This document shows, in pieces, positions 52,902-61,773 of a stretch of 64,000 nt of DNA. The notes under the pieces were generated by a model. It was given only the letters and a program-made list of their open reading frames with translations, was not told where the DNA came from and made no database searches. This DNA is from Winogradskyella sp. Lineage in GTDB: Bacteria > Bacteroidota > Bacteroidia > Flavobacteriales > Flavobacteriaceae. The stretch is taken from NCBI GenBank assembly GCA_013002225.1, contig JABDKL010000173.1:1-64000 (forward strand), given 5' to 3'. Position 1 is the stretch's first letter. Each line of letters starts with the position of its first letter. The position numbers and the translations under genes were made by a program.

Positions 52902-53593
52902 AAAGAATAACAAATTTAATCCTAGTATTCGTTTTAGTAAGCGTCAGTTTAACAGCATGTAAAGATGCCAAAGAAGAAAAGCAGGATGTTGAGAAAGCAG
53001 TAGAGTCTGTAGAAAAAGAAGTTGAGACAAATAATACCGAGACTGATTCAAATCCCGTTTTAAATGCCAACTTAGCTACGGAAGCAGATTTAAAGGCATT
53101 AGGTTTATCATCAGAAATCGTTTCTCAAATTTTAGAGCAAAAACCATTTCTTAATATGCAGGATTTTGAAAGTTTACTTAAAGACGTAAATAAAGAAGAA
53201 CTCTATAAGAAGGTATTTATTCCATTAAATTTAAATACGACGGCTGAAGCTGACTTTAAGGTTATTCCTGGTGTTGGTGATCGTATGGCGCACGAGTTTG
53301 ATGAGTACAGACCGTATACAAGCGTAAAACAGTTTAAACGAGAAATTGCTAAGTATGTAGATGAAGAGGAAGTTGAACGTTACTTAAATTATGTCTTTGT
53401 TCCTATTGAGTTGAACACTGCCTCTGAAGAAGATATAAAAGCACTGCCAGGAGTTGGAAATCGAATGGCACATGAATTCGAAGAATACAGACCTTATCAA
53501 AATATGAATCAATTTAGAAAGGAAATTGGCAAATATGTTGATGATAAAGAATTAAAACGCTTAGAGCGATTAGTTTATTTAAAGGAAAATTAA
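52898..53593 (+). CDS. Lipoprotein with tandem helix-hairpin-helix domains
   Basis: A 231-residue lipoprotein (lipobox SVSLTAC). An acidic, Glu-rich linker (residues 24-55) leads to three helical repeats; the last two are ComEA-like HhH domains with PGVGDRMAHEFDEYRPY and PGVGNRMAHEFEEYRPY, nearly identical internal copies about 62 residues apart. HhH motifs bind DNA backbones. ComEA pulls DNA into the periplasm during transformation, so a DNA-binding role is plausible, but the membrane tether and acidic linker are unusual. It is coupled to the preceding membrane protein. Confidence 0.85.
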   Translation: MKRITNLILVFVLVSVSLTACKDAKEEKQDVEKAVESVEKEVETNNTETDSNPVLNANLATEADLKALGLSSEIVSQILEQKPFLNMQDFESLLKDVNKEELYKKVFIPLNLNTTAEADFKVIPGVGDRMAHEFDEYRPYTSVKQFKREIAKYVDEEEVERYLNYVFVPIELNTASEEDIKALPGVGNRMAHEFEEYRPYQNMNQFRKEIGKYVDDKELKRLERLVYLKEN

Positions 53594-53657
53594 AATCTCA
53601 AAATGCCTAAAATTCTTTATTATTCCGGCAAAAGTAATTATAAAATAAGAGGTTGTT

Positions 53658-54896
53658 ATGGCTTATAACAACCTCTTAATCATTGGATTTGTTTGGCCAG
53701 AGCCAAAAAGTTCTGCTGCTGGTAGCAGAATGCTACAATTAGTTAAACAATTTCTAAGTCAAGATTATAAAATAACCTTTGTTAGCGCTGCTAAAAAATC
53801 AGAAAGATCTTTTGATTTGACTACCCTTGGTGTTAATGTCCATAGTATACTTTTGAATGATTCTTCATTCGATAAATTTATTAGGGATCTCAATCCCGAA
53901 ATTGTAGTATTCGATCGGTTTATGACTGAAGAGCAGTATGGTTGGCGTGTGGCTGAGCAATGCCCTGAAGCATTGAGAATATTAGATACGGAAGATATTC
54001 ATGGATTACGAAAAGCCAGAGAATTAGCTATAAAGGATAAATCTGAAGTGTCATTAGAACATTTACAGAATGATATTACAAAACGTGAAATAGCAAGTAT
54101 CTATCGCTGTGACTTAAGTTTAATAATTTCTGAAGCTGAGATAGAACTTTTAACGGAGCAATTTAAAATTGATAGCCACTTATTATGCTATTTGCCGTTT
54201 TTATTAGAACCAATTTCTGAAGTACATATACGAAAATTACCAACTTTTGAGGAACGGCAGCCTTTTATATCAATCGGAAATTTTTTACACCCCCCTAATT
54301 ATGATGCTGTTTTGTATTTAAAACAGAAGATCTGGCCATTAGTGCAACAACAATTACCAACTGCAGAATTACATATTTATGGTGCTTATGCATCTCAAAA
54401 AGCAACACAATTAAACAATAAAAAGGAAGGCTTTTTAATAAAGGGTTTTACCGACGATGTTAATGAAGTAATGCAAAAAGCTAAGGTTTGTTTAGCACCC
54501 CTAAGGTTTGGAGCAGGTCTTAAAGGTAAACTTATTGATGCAATGCGAAATGGGACACCATGTATTATGACTAGTATTGCTGCCGAAGGCATGTTTGGAG
54601 AATTAGAGACTAATGGGTTTATTGATGATGATGCTAAAGGGATGGCAGATAAAGCAATAACCTTATATCGTGACTCTAAATATTGGCACTATAGTCAAAA
54701 TAATGGATTTAAAGTGCTTACTCAGCGTTTCAATAAGGATCATTTTGTTACTGACTTTTCGATAAAAGTATCAACTTTAAAAGCCAATTTAAAATCTCAT
54801 AGACAACACAATTTTATAGGAAATGTATTACAATACCATACATTACAAAGTACAAAATACTTAAGTAAGTGGATAGAAGAAAAAAACAGATTATAG
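53658..54896 (+). CDS. Family 4 glycosyltransferase
   Basis: A 412-residue GT-B glycosyltransferase. The N-terminal part opens LLIIGFVWPEPKSSAAGSRM, a donor/acceptor loop typical of GT4 in Bacteroidota. The C-terminal half has the nucleotide-sugar-binding region KGFTDDVNEVMQKAKVCLAP with FGAGLKGKLIDAMRNGTPC, containing the ExxxxxxE-equivalent area. There is no membrane helix. Donor and acceptor are unknown. It starts at ATG 53658 and is not followed by a clear terminator. Confidence 0.85.
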   Translation: MAYNNLLIIGFVWPEPKSSAAGSRMLQLVKQFLSQDYKITFVSAAKKSERSFDLTTLGVNVHSILLNDSSFDKFIRDLNPEIVVFDRFMTEEQYGWRVAEQCPEALRILDTEDIHGLRKARELAIKDKSEVSLEHLQNDITKREIASIYRCDLSLIISEAEIELLTEQFKIDSHLLCYLPFLLEPISEVHIRKLPTFEERQPFISIGNFLHPPNYDAVLYLKQKIWPLVQQQLPTAELHIYGAYASQKATQLNNKKEGFLIKGFTDDVNEVMQKAKVCLAPLRFGAGLKGKLIDAMRNGTPCIMTSIAAEGMFGELETNGFIDDDAKGMADKAITLYRDSKYWHYSQNNGFKVLTQRFNKDHFVTDFSIKVSTLKANLKSHRQHNFIGNVLQYHTLQSTKYLSKWIEEKNRL

Positions 54897-55142
54897 ATAA
54901 TTATAAAGGATAATACCGAAACTATTTTAAATCTTACACAATACGGGTTGCAAAAAAAAATAAGTGTTTCGCGATAATACATATATTTAAGAGCGGTTTA
55001 CCGCTATGTGCCTTCAACAGTATTGGCAATAAAACTATCAAGCGTTTTTAATAAACCCGTTAATGAATGTTTTAAGTTAAATAACCAAGACTATATTTAA
55101 AATTATTTTGAGCTATTTTTTATTGATTTAGAACTAAGATTC

Positions 55143-55586
55143 TTAATCAATCTCCTCAGTCATAGCTTTCTCTACATGTGTCCAGGTGTTCCAGATATCC
55201 TTTAATAAGATTTTAAATTGTAAGCTATCATTGGTTTTTTTAATACTATCAAATAGGTTGTGCATTTCACCTCTAAGTTCTGAATATTTTTTAGTGAATT
55301 CACCCATACTGTCCCAGGCAGTAATATGATTTTTAAAAGCGACACTAAATGTCTCTGGGCAATTCTCAAAATTAATATTTCGCATAGCTTCAGTATAATC
55401 AATGATGGTAGTGTGTAATGTTTTTGTTTCGCACTGATGGTTTCTTAGTTTACCAAACTCACTGTCCTTTTCAATAACATTTTCAATACAATTTGTTTTA
55501 TTTAATGTGATATGTTTCGTTCCGCGGTTTATGCAGTTACACATAAGGAATAAACATAATATTATAAAAATTCGATTTGATTTCAT
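55143..55586 (-). CDS. Lipoprotein of unknown function, coupled to the sirtuin gene
   Basis: A 147-residue lipoprotein with lipobox CLFLMCNC; Cys16 or Cys18 would carry the lipid. The mature part is helical and contains two further cysteines that could form a disulfide. No family is recognised. Its ATG overlaps the sirtuin stop codon by 4 bp, so it is translated from the same message, an odd pairing of a cytoplasmic deacylase with a membrane lipoprotein. Confidence 0.72.
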   Translation of the reverse strand: MKSNRIFIILCLFLMCNCINRGTKHITLNKTNCIENVIEKDSEFGKLRNHQCETKTLHTTIIDYTEAMRNINFENCPETFSVAFKNHITAWDSMGEFTKKYSELRGEMHNLFDSIKKTNDSLQFKILLKDIWNTWTHVEKAMTEEID

Positions 55587-56272
55587 GCTTCTTGGCTTTT
55601 TAAAATTGTCAACAATTCGCGCATACCTTCAGTCGCAGATTTTGCAATTACTTTAATCCTGTTTGCACCATTAATATTAGGTTTGGGGTCTATATAATAA
55701 ATATCAGTATTCGATTTTACGTAATTAATTAAACTTGCCGCAGGATAAACTTGCATACTTGTCCCTATTATAACAAGAATATCTGCATCATAGCAAGTCT
55801 CAATAGCCGTTTCCATCATCGGTACGTCTTCACCAAACCAAACAATATGAGGTCGCAATTGGTGACCATTTTTGCAAAAATCTCCTAGATTTATATCGTC
55901 AGTCCATCGGCAAATGTCTTTAGGATTACCAGTACTCCTTATTTTTAGTAGCTCTCCATGTAAATGAATAACATTTGAGCTTCCTGCGCGTTCATGCAAA
56001 TCATCTACATTTTGAGTAATTATAGTAACTTTATAGTTTTTTTCTAAAGCTGCTAAGGCTTTGTGAGCCGGGTTTGGCTCAACCTCTTTTAACTGTCGTC
56101 TTCTCTGATTATAGAAGTCTAACACTAATTTAGGGTTATTATAAAAGCCTTCAGGAGACGCAACTTGCATTACATCGTGTCCCTCCCAAAGTCCATCATG
56201 ATCTCTAAACGTTTTTATGCCACTTTCGGCACTTATTCCAGCTCCAGATAATACAACGATTTGTTTTCTCAT
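55583..56272 (-). CDS. cobB: Class III NAD-dependent protein deacylase lacking the zinc cysteines
   Basis: A 229-residue sirtuin that removes acyl groups from lysines using NAD. The NAD motif is GAGISAESGIKTFRD, the catalytic His105 is in HLHGEL, and TQNVDD is intact. Tyr54 and Arg57 in DFYNQRR are the pair that selects succinyl or malonyl lysine in class III sirtuins. Most sirtuins have four zinc cysteines; here only Cys121 and Cys133 lie in that region, and the first position reads RST. Start ATG 56270-56272. The zinc-less form seems frequent in flavobacteria. Confidence 0.9.
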   Translation of the reverse strand: MRKQIVVLSGAGISAESGIKTFRDHDGLWEGHDVMQVASPEGFYNNPKLVLDFYNQRRRQLKEVEPNPAHKALAALEKNYKVTIITQNVDDLHERAGSSNVIHLHGELLKIRSTGNPKDICRWTDDINLGDFCKNGHQLRPHIVWFGEDVPMMETAIETCYDADILVIIGTSMQVYPAASLINYVKSNTDIYYIDPKPNINGANRIKVIAKSATEGMRELLTILKSQEA

Positions 56273-56382
56273 TATCTAAATGTAATTAATTTTATATCAT
56301 TTTCGTATAATACCATTGTTCTAAGAATATAATGAATTATCATTTTTACTTACCAGAAACTTACATTTTGTATTTTTAAAAT

Positions 56383-57048
56383 ATGCAAGACCTAAAACAA
56401 TTGGAATACCTAGAAACATTTATTACAGATCATCGAAGACATCGATTTGCTGAAGTTCTAAAAATGCGCACTAAACATTTTACTGTTGCCACTGAGGATG
56501 TTTATCAACTACACAATACAAGTGCTGTTATGCGCACTTGCGACGTATTTGGTATACAGGAGGTAAATATTATTGAAGAGGTGAACTCAAAACAAATAGA
56601 TCGGGAGATTGCTTTGGGTGCGCAAAAGTGGGTAGATCTCAATCGATATCATACTACAAAGGCGTGTATTAGGGATTTAAAGGAAAAAGGTTACCAAATA
56701 GTTGCTACCACGCCACACACAGAAGATTGTGAGCTAATTGATTTTGACATTTCTAATAAATCTTGTTTCTTCTTTGGTCGCGAGACTGAAGGCTTGTCAC
56801 AACACGTTATTGATGAGGCAGATTCATTTTTAAAAATACCTATGGTTGGTTTTACAGAAAGTTTAAACATTTCAGTTTCAGCTGCAATTATTCTCCAATA
56901 TGTGACATCAAAACTTAGAGCGTCAAATATTAAATGGCAACTGACGGAAGAGGAAGTTGTCGAAAAGCGTTTCGACTGGATTGAGAAAACGATAAAAAAT
57001 TATGATGCTATTGTAGCACGCTATAATAACGAAGATAAATTTTTGTAA
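56383..57048 (+). CDS. trmH: tRNA (guanosine-2'-O-) methyltransferase, TrmH family
   Basis: A 221-residue SpoU-family methyltransferase with a knotted SAM site. The motifs are HNTSAVMRTCDVFGIQEV (motif 1, with Asn and Arg), FFGRETEGLS (motif 2) and IPMVGFTESLNISVSAAI (motif 3). The longer C-terminal part and close match to TrmH suggest 2'-O methylation of G18 in tRNA. Start ATG 56383. It is followed after 34 bp by an SRPBCC-like gene. Confidence 0.9.
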   Translation: MQDLKQLEYLETFITDHRRHRFAEVLKMRTKHFTVATEDVYQLHNTSAVMRTCDVFGIQEVNIIEEVNSKQIDREIALGAQKWVDLNRYHTTKACIRDLKEKGYQIVATTPHTEDCELIDFDISNKSCFFFGRETEGLSQHVIDEADSFLKIPMVGFTESLNISVSAAIILQYVTSKLRASNIKWQLTEEEVVEKRFDWIEKTIKNYDAIVARYNNEDKFL

Positions 57049-57082
57049 ATTTAGAGTACTAACTATTCAAAATAAATCGATT

Positions 57083-57616
57083 ATGGAAATTGCTGTTTAT
57101 ATAATTTTAGCGCTTATCGCTCTGATTTTAATTTTGGCTATGGTTGCTCCGAAAACCTATAATGTAAGCAGGAGTATTATTATTAATAGACCTATTACAG
57201 AGGTGTTTAGTTATTTAAAACTTATAAAGAATCAAGATGAATGGTCGCCCTGGAAAAAAAAAGATCCACATATGCGTCAAGAGCATACGGGAACTGATGG
57301 TGAAGTTGGTTTTATTAATAGGTGGGAAGGGAATAAAGCTGTAGGAACTGGCGAGCAAGAGATTATTTCGATTACCGAAAACAGGTCAGTTAATAGTCAA
57401 TTAAGATTTTACAAGCCATGGAAATCCCAGTCTGATGCATATCTGACCGTGAAAGAAATAGGAGATGGATCTACAGAAGTTGTTTGGGGTTTCTCTGGTA
57501 ATAATAAACCACCTTCTAATATCTTTTTCTTATTCTTTAATATGGATAAAACTGTAGGTAAGGATTTTGAAGAAGGCTTACTGGATTTGAAGCATGTTTT
57601 AGAATCAAAAACCTAA
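57083..57616 (+). CDS. SRPBCC-fold protein with N-terminal membrane helix
   Basis: A 177-residue protein. One hydrophobic helix (residues 4-22) precedes an SRPBCC (START-like) domain that starts YNVSRSIIINRPITEVFSYL, the classic first strand and helix of the fold. WSPWKKKDP and GTGEQEIISITENR are typical of the polyketide-cyclase-like group. Such proteins bind hydrophobic ligands. It is probably co-transcribed with trmH and is convergent with the next gene across 6 bp. Confidence 0.82.
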   Translation: MEIAVYIILALIALILILAMVAPKTYNVSRSIIINRPITEVFSYLKLIKNQDEWSPWKKKDPHMRQEHTGTDGEVGFINRWEGNKAVGTGEQEIISITENRSVNSQLRFYKPWKSQSDAYLTVKEIGDGSTEVVWGFSGNNKPPSNIFFLFFNMDKTVGKDFEEGLLDLKHVLESKT

Positions 57617-57622
57617 AAAAAA

Positions 57623-58426
57623 TCAACTTTTTGAAGAATTTCGTTTTTTATCTTTATTGCGACTAATCACCTTGTATTCTTCATAACATTCGCTAATGGC
57701 ATCTAACATTTGTAGGTCATTCGCAGTGTTAATAAAATCTCGGGAGTAATTACACTGATTTACAATTTCGTCAAGATCAAACTTGTTAACCTGTAATAAA
57801 ACCATAAGCATTTCGCGATCGTATCGTTTGGCTAGTTGGTTTCTAATTTCATCATCCTCCTTCATTTTTCTTAATTTGCGCATTTCATTAGGCTTTTTCC
57901 CAAACATATTGTACAAAAAATCGGCAGGATTAAAGATGGCACCTAACACTTTATTAGCGATGTTAGGCTCGCCTCCTTCATAACCAATTCCTGAAAGTCC
58001 TGAAATTCTGTAGCGGTTATTGGAGGTTACAGGAATCATTTTCATGTCTACTTCTAAATATCCTGTTAATTGCAATTGGGTAACTGTGACTTCTTCTAAA
58101 GCAAGGGCTAGTTCAGTCATATTAATTTTTGTGTTACCGAATTTGAGCCAGTCATTTGTGACTCTAACTTTTATCGATTTATACCCTAAATATGATAGGT
58201 GTAAAGTGTCGTTGGCTCTGGCTTTAATTTCAAATTCACCATCATCATTAGTTGATGTTCCGACAACCTGATTAATATTTACAATATTTACTTCACTCAA
58301 AGGACCGTTAGTGGACGTACTAATAATAGTACCCTTAACTTTTGTAGGAAGATTAGTAGAGGTGCTGTCTTGACCATAAGAATAGGTTAAAGCAAGGCAT
58401 AAGAATAAAAATAAAAAATATCGCAT
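57623..58426 (-). CDS. Secreted carboxypeptidase-regulatory-like domain protein
   Basis: A 267-residue secreted protein. After the signal peptide (ending near YSYGQ) comes a CarboxypepD_reg-like beta-sandwich (about residues 28-110) with VKGTIISTSTNGPLSEVNIV and STNDDGEFEIKA, as in the N-termini of SusC-type receptors. The remainder is helical and basic, without a barrel. It may be an envelope adaptor protein. Monocistronic; start ATG 58424-58426. Confidence 0.78.
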   Translation of the reverse strand: MRYFLFLFLCLALTYSYGQDSTSTNLPTKVKGTIISTSTNGPLSEVNIVNINQVVGTSTNDDGEFEIKARANDTLHLSYLGYKSIKVRVTNDWLKFGNTKINMTELALALEEVTVTQLQLTGYLEVDMKMIPVTSNNRYRISGLSGIGYEGGEPNIANKVLGAIFNPADFLYNMFGKKPNEMRKLRKMKEDDEIRNQLAKRYDREMLMVLLQVNKFDLDEIVNQCNYSRDFINTANDLQMLDAISECYEEYKVISRNKDKKRNSSKS

Positions 58427-58520
58427 TTGTTGTAATTACCCGGTAAAAGTAATAAACAAAATGCACTGTTGCATATTGCTATTGTAGTTTTGACTTAATA
58501 TTAACATCAAGAAAAATAAA

Positions 58521-58540
58521 AAGCCTCAATTAAGAGGCTT
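58521..58540 (-). terminator. Terminator of the small lipoprotein gene
   Basis: AAGCCTC (58521-58527) pairs with GAGGCTT (58534-58540) around a 6-nt loop. On the minus strand a T-rich stretch follows. It lies 9 bp past the stop codon at 58549. Confidence 0.75.
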
Positions 58541-58548
58541 ATTTCATT

Positions 58549-58809
58549 TTATAGACATTCAATCCTGCTAACTTCAGTGCCATTTCCGGTACGGGTGTAA
58601 TCGGTTTCATCTTGGCATGCGACAGGTTCTCTAGAGGTTTCTGTGCGATCAAGGAGCCATACATCTGAGGTTCCTTCTTGGTACTTAGATTCTGCATAAA
58701 AAACTTCTTCACAATTGCAAGTTGGGTCATTTTCTTCGGGTACGCAACTAATAAGTAGTAGAAGCGAAGAGATAGCAAGCGCTATACTCGATCGTATTAG
58801 GTTTTTCAT
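58549..58809 (-). CDS. Small lipoprotein of unknown function
   Basis: An 86-residue lipoprotein with lipobox LLLISC (Cys22). The mature 64 residues hold five cysteines (CNCEE, VACQD and ECL among them), so disulfides or metal binding are possible. No family is recognised. This frame is preferred to an overlapping frame shifted by one base because it has the signal peptide and an ATG at 58807-58809, and it ends just before a terminator. Confidence 0.7.
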   Translation of the reverse strand: MKNLIRSSIALAISSLLLLISCVPEENDPTCNCEEVFYAESKYQEGTSDVWLLDRTETSREPVACQDETDYTRTGNGTEVSRIECL

Positions 58810-59041
58810 AATAGGTTAAGTTTGGGACGGTAAACATAGGTATAAATTCAATAAACATCTATGAAATGTATTGTATTTTCGATGAAATGCATGTTTTGAG
58901 CAGGTTAGCATCAGTAATGTGGCTCCGAAAAGAAAAGAATTATAAGGTATTATTTAAGTTCAATTTTGATTGCTTATTTATTTTGCTTTCTTTTGATAGG
59001 CGTGAATCTATGTTTTCATTTTCACGCTAATCATCTGTAAT

Positions 59042-60580
59042 ATGCTAAAAAAAGTGTTTGCCAGTGCCGTTTTTGGTGTTGAAGCTTCTACGATAACAGT
59101 AGAAGTTAACATTGATAAAGGTGTAGGTTATCATTTAGTCGGTCTGCCAGATAATGCTATCAAGGAAAGTAATTATCGCATTGCGGCTGCCTTACAAAAT
59201 AATAGTTATCGAATTCCGGGTAAAAAGATCACTATCAATATGGCTCCTGCAGACTTGCGTAAAGAAGGTTCTGCTTACGATTTAACCCTTGCTATAGGAA
59301 TTTTAGCGGCCTCAAACCAAATAAAGGCAGAAGACTTAGGAGAATACCTAATTATGGGCGAATTATCCCTTGATGGAAGTTTGCAGCCTATTAAAGGTGC
59401 TTTGCCTATAGCTGTTAAAGCAAGAGAAGAAGGCTTTAAAGGATTTATATTGCCAAATCAAAATGCAAAAGAAGCCGCTATTGTAGATAATTTAAAGGTT
59501 TTTGGTGTCGATAACATTACCCAAGTCATTAATCATTTTGACAAAAAAGAGCCCCTTGAGCAAACTAAAATTAATACAAGAGAAGAATTTTATAAAAATC
59601 TTGATTTTCCAGAATTTGATTTTGCAGATGTAAAAGGGCAAGAAAGTATTAAGCGCTGTATGGAAATTGCTGCAGCTGGTGGTCATAATATTATTCTTAT
59701 TGGTCCGCCAGGCTCGGGAAAAACAATGCTAGCCAAACGATTACCAAGTATTTTACCACCAATGACGTTGCATGAGGCTTTAGAAACTACCAAAATTCAT
59801 TCGGTAGTAGGAAGAGTCAAAGCACATGCAGGGTTAATGGCACAAAGACCATTTAGAAGTCCGCATCATACAATAAGCAACGTAGCGCTGGTGGGTGGCG
59901 GAAGCTATCCGCAACCTGGAGAAATATCGCTCTCTCATAATGGCGTATTATTTTTGGATGAGTTGCCTGAGTTTAAACGTGAAGTTCTTGAGGTAATGCG
60001 TCAGCCTTTGGAGGATAGAGAAGTGACTATAAGTCGAGCAAAGTTTACAGTGACTTACCCAAGCTCATTTATGTTAGTGGCAAGCATGAACCCTAGCCCT
60101 AGTGGTTATTTTAATGATCCGGACGCTCCAATTACATCCTCACCAGCCGAAATGCAACGGTATATGGGAAAAATATCCGGGCCACTTTTAGACCGAATTG
60201 ATATTCATATAGAAGTGACACCAGTTCCTTTTGAGAAGCTTGCAGATGATAGAAAAGGCGAATCTTCCGTAGATATAAGAAAACGGGTCACCAAAGCGAG
60301 AGAAACACAAACTGAGCGTTTTGCCGAATTAGAAAATGTGCACTACAACGCACAAATGAGCACTAAGCAGATTAGAAAATATTGTAAACTAGACAACACT
60401 TCTATGGAACTCTTAAAGTCTGCAATGGAACGGTTAAATCTCTCAGCCAGAGCTTATGATAGAATACTCAAGGTTTCAAGAACAATTGCAGATCTAGAAG
60501 GATCGGAGAATGTGTTGGGTGCGCATATTAGTGAGGCCATTCAGTATCGTAGTCTGGACCGTGAGGGCTGGCTGGGATAA
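59042..60580 (+). CDS. comM: YifB/ComM family Mg-chelatase-like AAA ATPase
   Basis: A 512-residue ComM protein. The N-terminal Lon-protease-like domain (residues 1 to about 170) is followed by a Mg-chelatase-type AAA module: Walker A GPPGSGKTMLAKR, Walker B GVLFLDELPEF, and a sensor region SMNPSPSG. A C-terminal Mg-chelatase domain follows. ComM is a hexameric helicase that promotes branch migration during natural transformation. Start ATG 59042, with a 7-bp hairpin close upstream. Confidence 0.93.
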   Translation: MLKKVFASAVFGVEASTITVEVNIDKGVGYHLVGLPDNAIKESNYRIAAALQNNSYRIPGKKITINMAPADLRKEGSAYDLTLAIGILAASNQIKAEDLGEYLIMGELSLDGSLQPIKGALPIAVKAREEGFKGFILPNQNAKEAAIVDNLKVFGVDNITQVINHFDKKEPLEQTKINTREEFYKNLDFPEFDFADVKGQESIKRCMEIAAAGGHNIILIGPPGSGKTMLAKRLPSILPPMTLHEALETTKIHSVVGRVKAHAGLMAQRPFRSPHHTISNVALVGGGSYPQPGEISLSHNGVLFLDELPEFKREVLEVMRQPLEDREVTISRAKFTVTYPSSFMLVASMNPSPSGYFNDPDAPITSSPAEMQRYMGKISGPLLDRIDIHIEVTPVPFEKLADDRKGESSVDIRKRVTKARETQTERFAELENVHYNAQMSTKQIRKYCKLDNTSMELLKSAMERLNLSARAYDRILKVSRTIADLEGSENVLGAHISEAIQYRSLDREGWLG

Positions 60581-60663
60581 CCAGAACTAGCGAAGCCACC
60601 AATCTCAATATTAATTGTAATAACCATAATCAAAACCCTTGTGCAATCAATAAATCTATTAAA

Positions 60664-61773
60664 ATGAAAAATGCTTTTTACAAAATATTCTTCATTACAG
60701 TATTAAGCTGTAATACATCAACAGAAAAAAAGCCAATTTCAGAAACAAAGCCCATAAAGACTTATGAAGCTCCAACGTTAAACCTGGCTCAAGCAAATCG
60801 GTTAGCACAATTACCATTAAACTGTATTAACATAGAGTATCCAAATAAGCTCAATCAAACCATTGGGAGTGCAAACGATTTAAAGGAGCCAAGCGAGTTG
60901 CATCCTGCATTTTATGGTTGTTTTGACTGGCATTCGGCCGTACATGGGCATTGGAGTTTGGTGTCGCTTTTAAAACAGTTTCCAAATCTTGAAAATAAAG
61001 CACAAATAGAACAACGATTACTACGGAATATTTCTGAAGCACATATAGAACAAGAAATTCAATATTTTAAAGGAGAATATAATGGGTCTTTTGAACGAAC
61101 TTATGGCTGGGCTTGGTTGTTAAAACTAGCTGAAGAACTCCACACTTGGGATAGTGATTTAGCAAGAGAATTAGAACATAACCTAAAACCTTTAACCGAA
61201 TTAATCGTTAATAAATATCTAGAATTTTTACCTAAACTTAACTATCCGATACGAGTAGGAGAGCATCCAAATACGGCATTTGGGTTGAGTTTTGCGCACG
61301 ATTACGCTATAGCAATTGATGATTCGGAATTAAGAGCAATCATAGAAAAACGAGCCACGGACTTTTACGAAACCGACAAGGATTGTCCTATAGAGTGGGA
61401 GCCGGGAGGATTCGATTTTTTGTCTCCTTGTTTAGAAGAGGCCGCTTTAATGAAGCGGGTTTTGTCTAATGATGAGTTTAAAACTTGGATAACCGATTTT
61501 ATGCCTCAACTCAATAATATAAATTTTGAAATGGCTGTTGGCGAAGTCTCAGATAGAACGGACGGTAAATTGGTGCATCTCGATGGTGTTAACTTTTCTA
61601 GGGCTTGGAGCCTTAATCAAATTGCAGAAGGATTGTCTGAGTATTCACACCTAAAAAACATAGCTAACAAACATATTAACTATTCATTACCTGGCATTGT
61701 TGGCGATAGTTACGAAGGTGGTCATTGGTTAGGTAGTTTTGCAATATATGCATTGAATTCGGTTAAAAAATGA
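60664..61773 (+). CDS. DUF2891 lipoprotein
   Basis: A 369-residue protein of the DUF2891 family, predicted to be an all-helical barrel resembling sugar-active enzymes. The lipobox is ITVLSC. The family core is HPAFYGCFDWHSAVHGHWSL near residue 80, rich in His, Asp and Trp, which suggests an active site. No reaction is known. Its stop codon overlaps the NRAMP-like gene start (ATGA), tying it to a cluster for 5-oxoproline breakdown. Confidence 0.87.
   Translation: MKNAFYKIFFITVLSCNTSTEKKPISETKPIKTYEAPTLNLAQANRLAQLPLNCINIEYPNKLNQTIGSANDLKEPSELHPAFYGCFDWHSAVHGHWSLVSLLKQFPNLENKAQIEQRLLRNISEAHIEQEIQYFKGEYNGSFERTYGWAWLLKLAEELHTWDSDLARELEHNLKPLTELIVNKYLEFLPKLNYPIRVGEHPNTAFGLSFAHDYAIAIDDSELRAIIEKRATDFYETDKDCPIEWEPGGFDFLSPCLEEAALMKRVLSNDEFKTWITDFMPQLNNINFEMAVGEVSDRTDGKLVHLDGVNFSRAWSLNQIAEGLSEYSHLKNIANKHINYSLPGIVGDSYEGGHWLGSFAIYALNSVKK

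Noticed and set aside
54992..55005. Hairpin AGCGG-TTTA-CCGCT as a terminator for the GT4 gene
   Set aside because: Only 5 bp of stem and no T-run follows; the 246-bp convergent gap shows no better candidate.
58539..58778. Alternative minus-strand frame over the small lipoprotein gene
   Set aside because: It lacks a signal peptide and family match, while the frame at 58549-58809 has a lipobox and a suitable start and stop.
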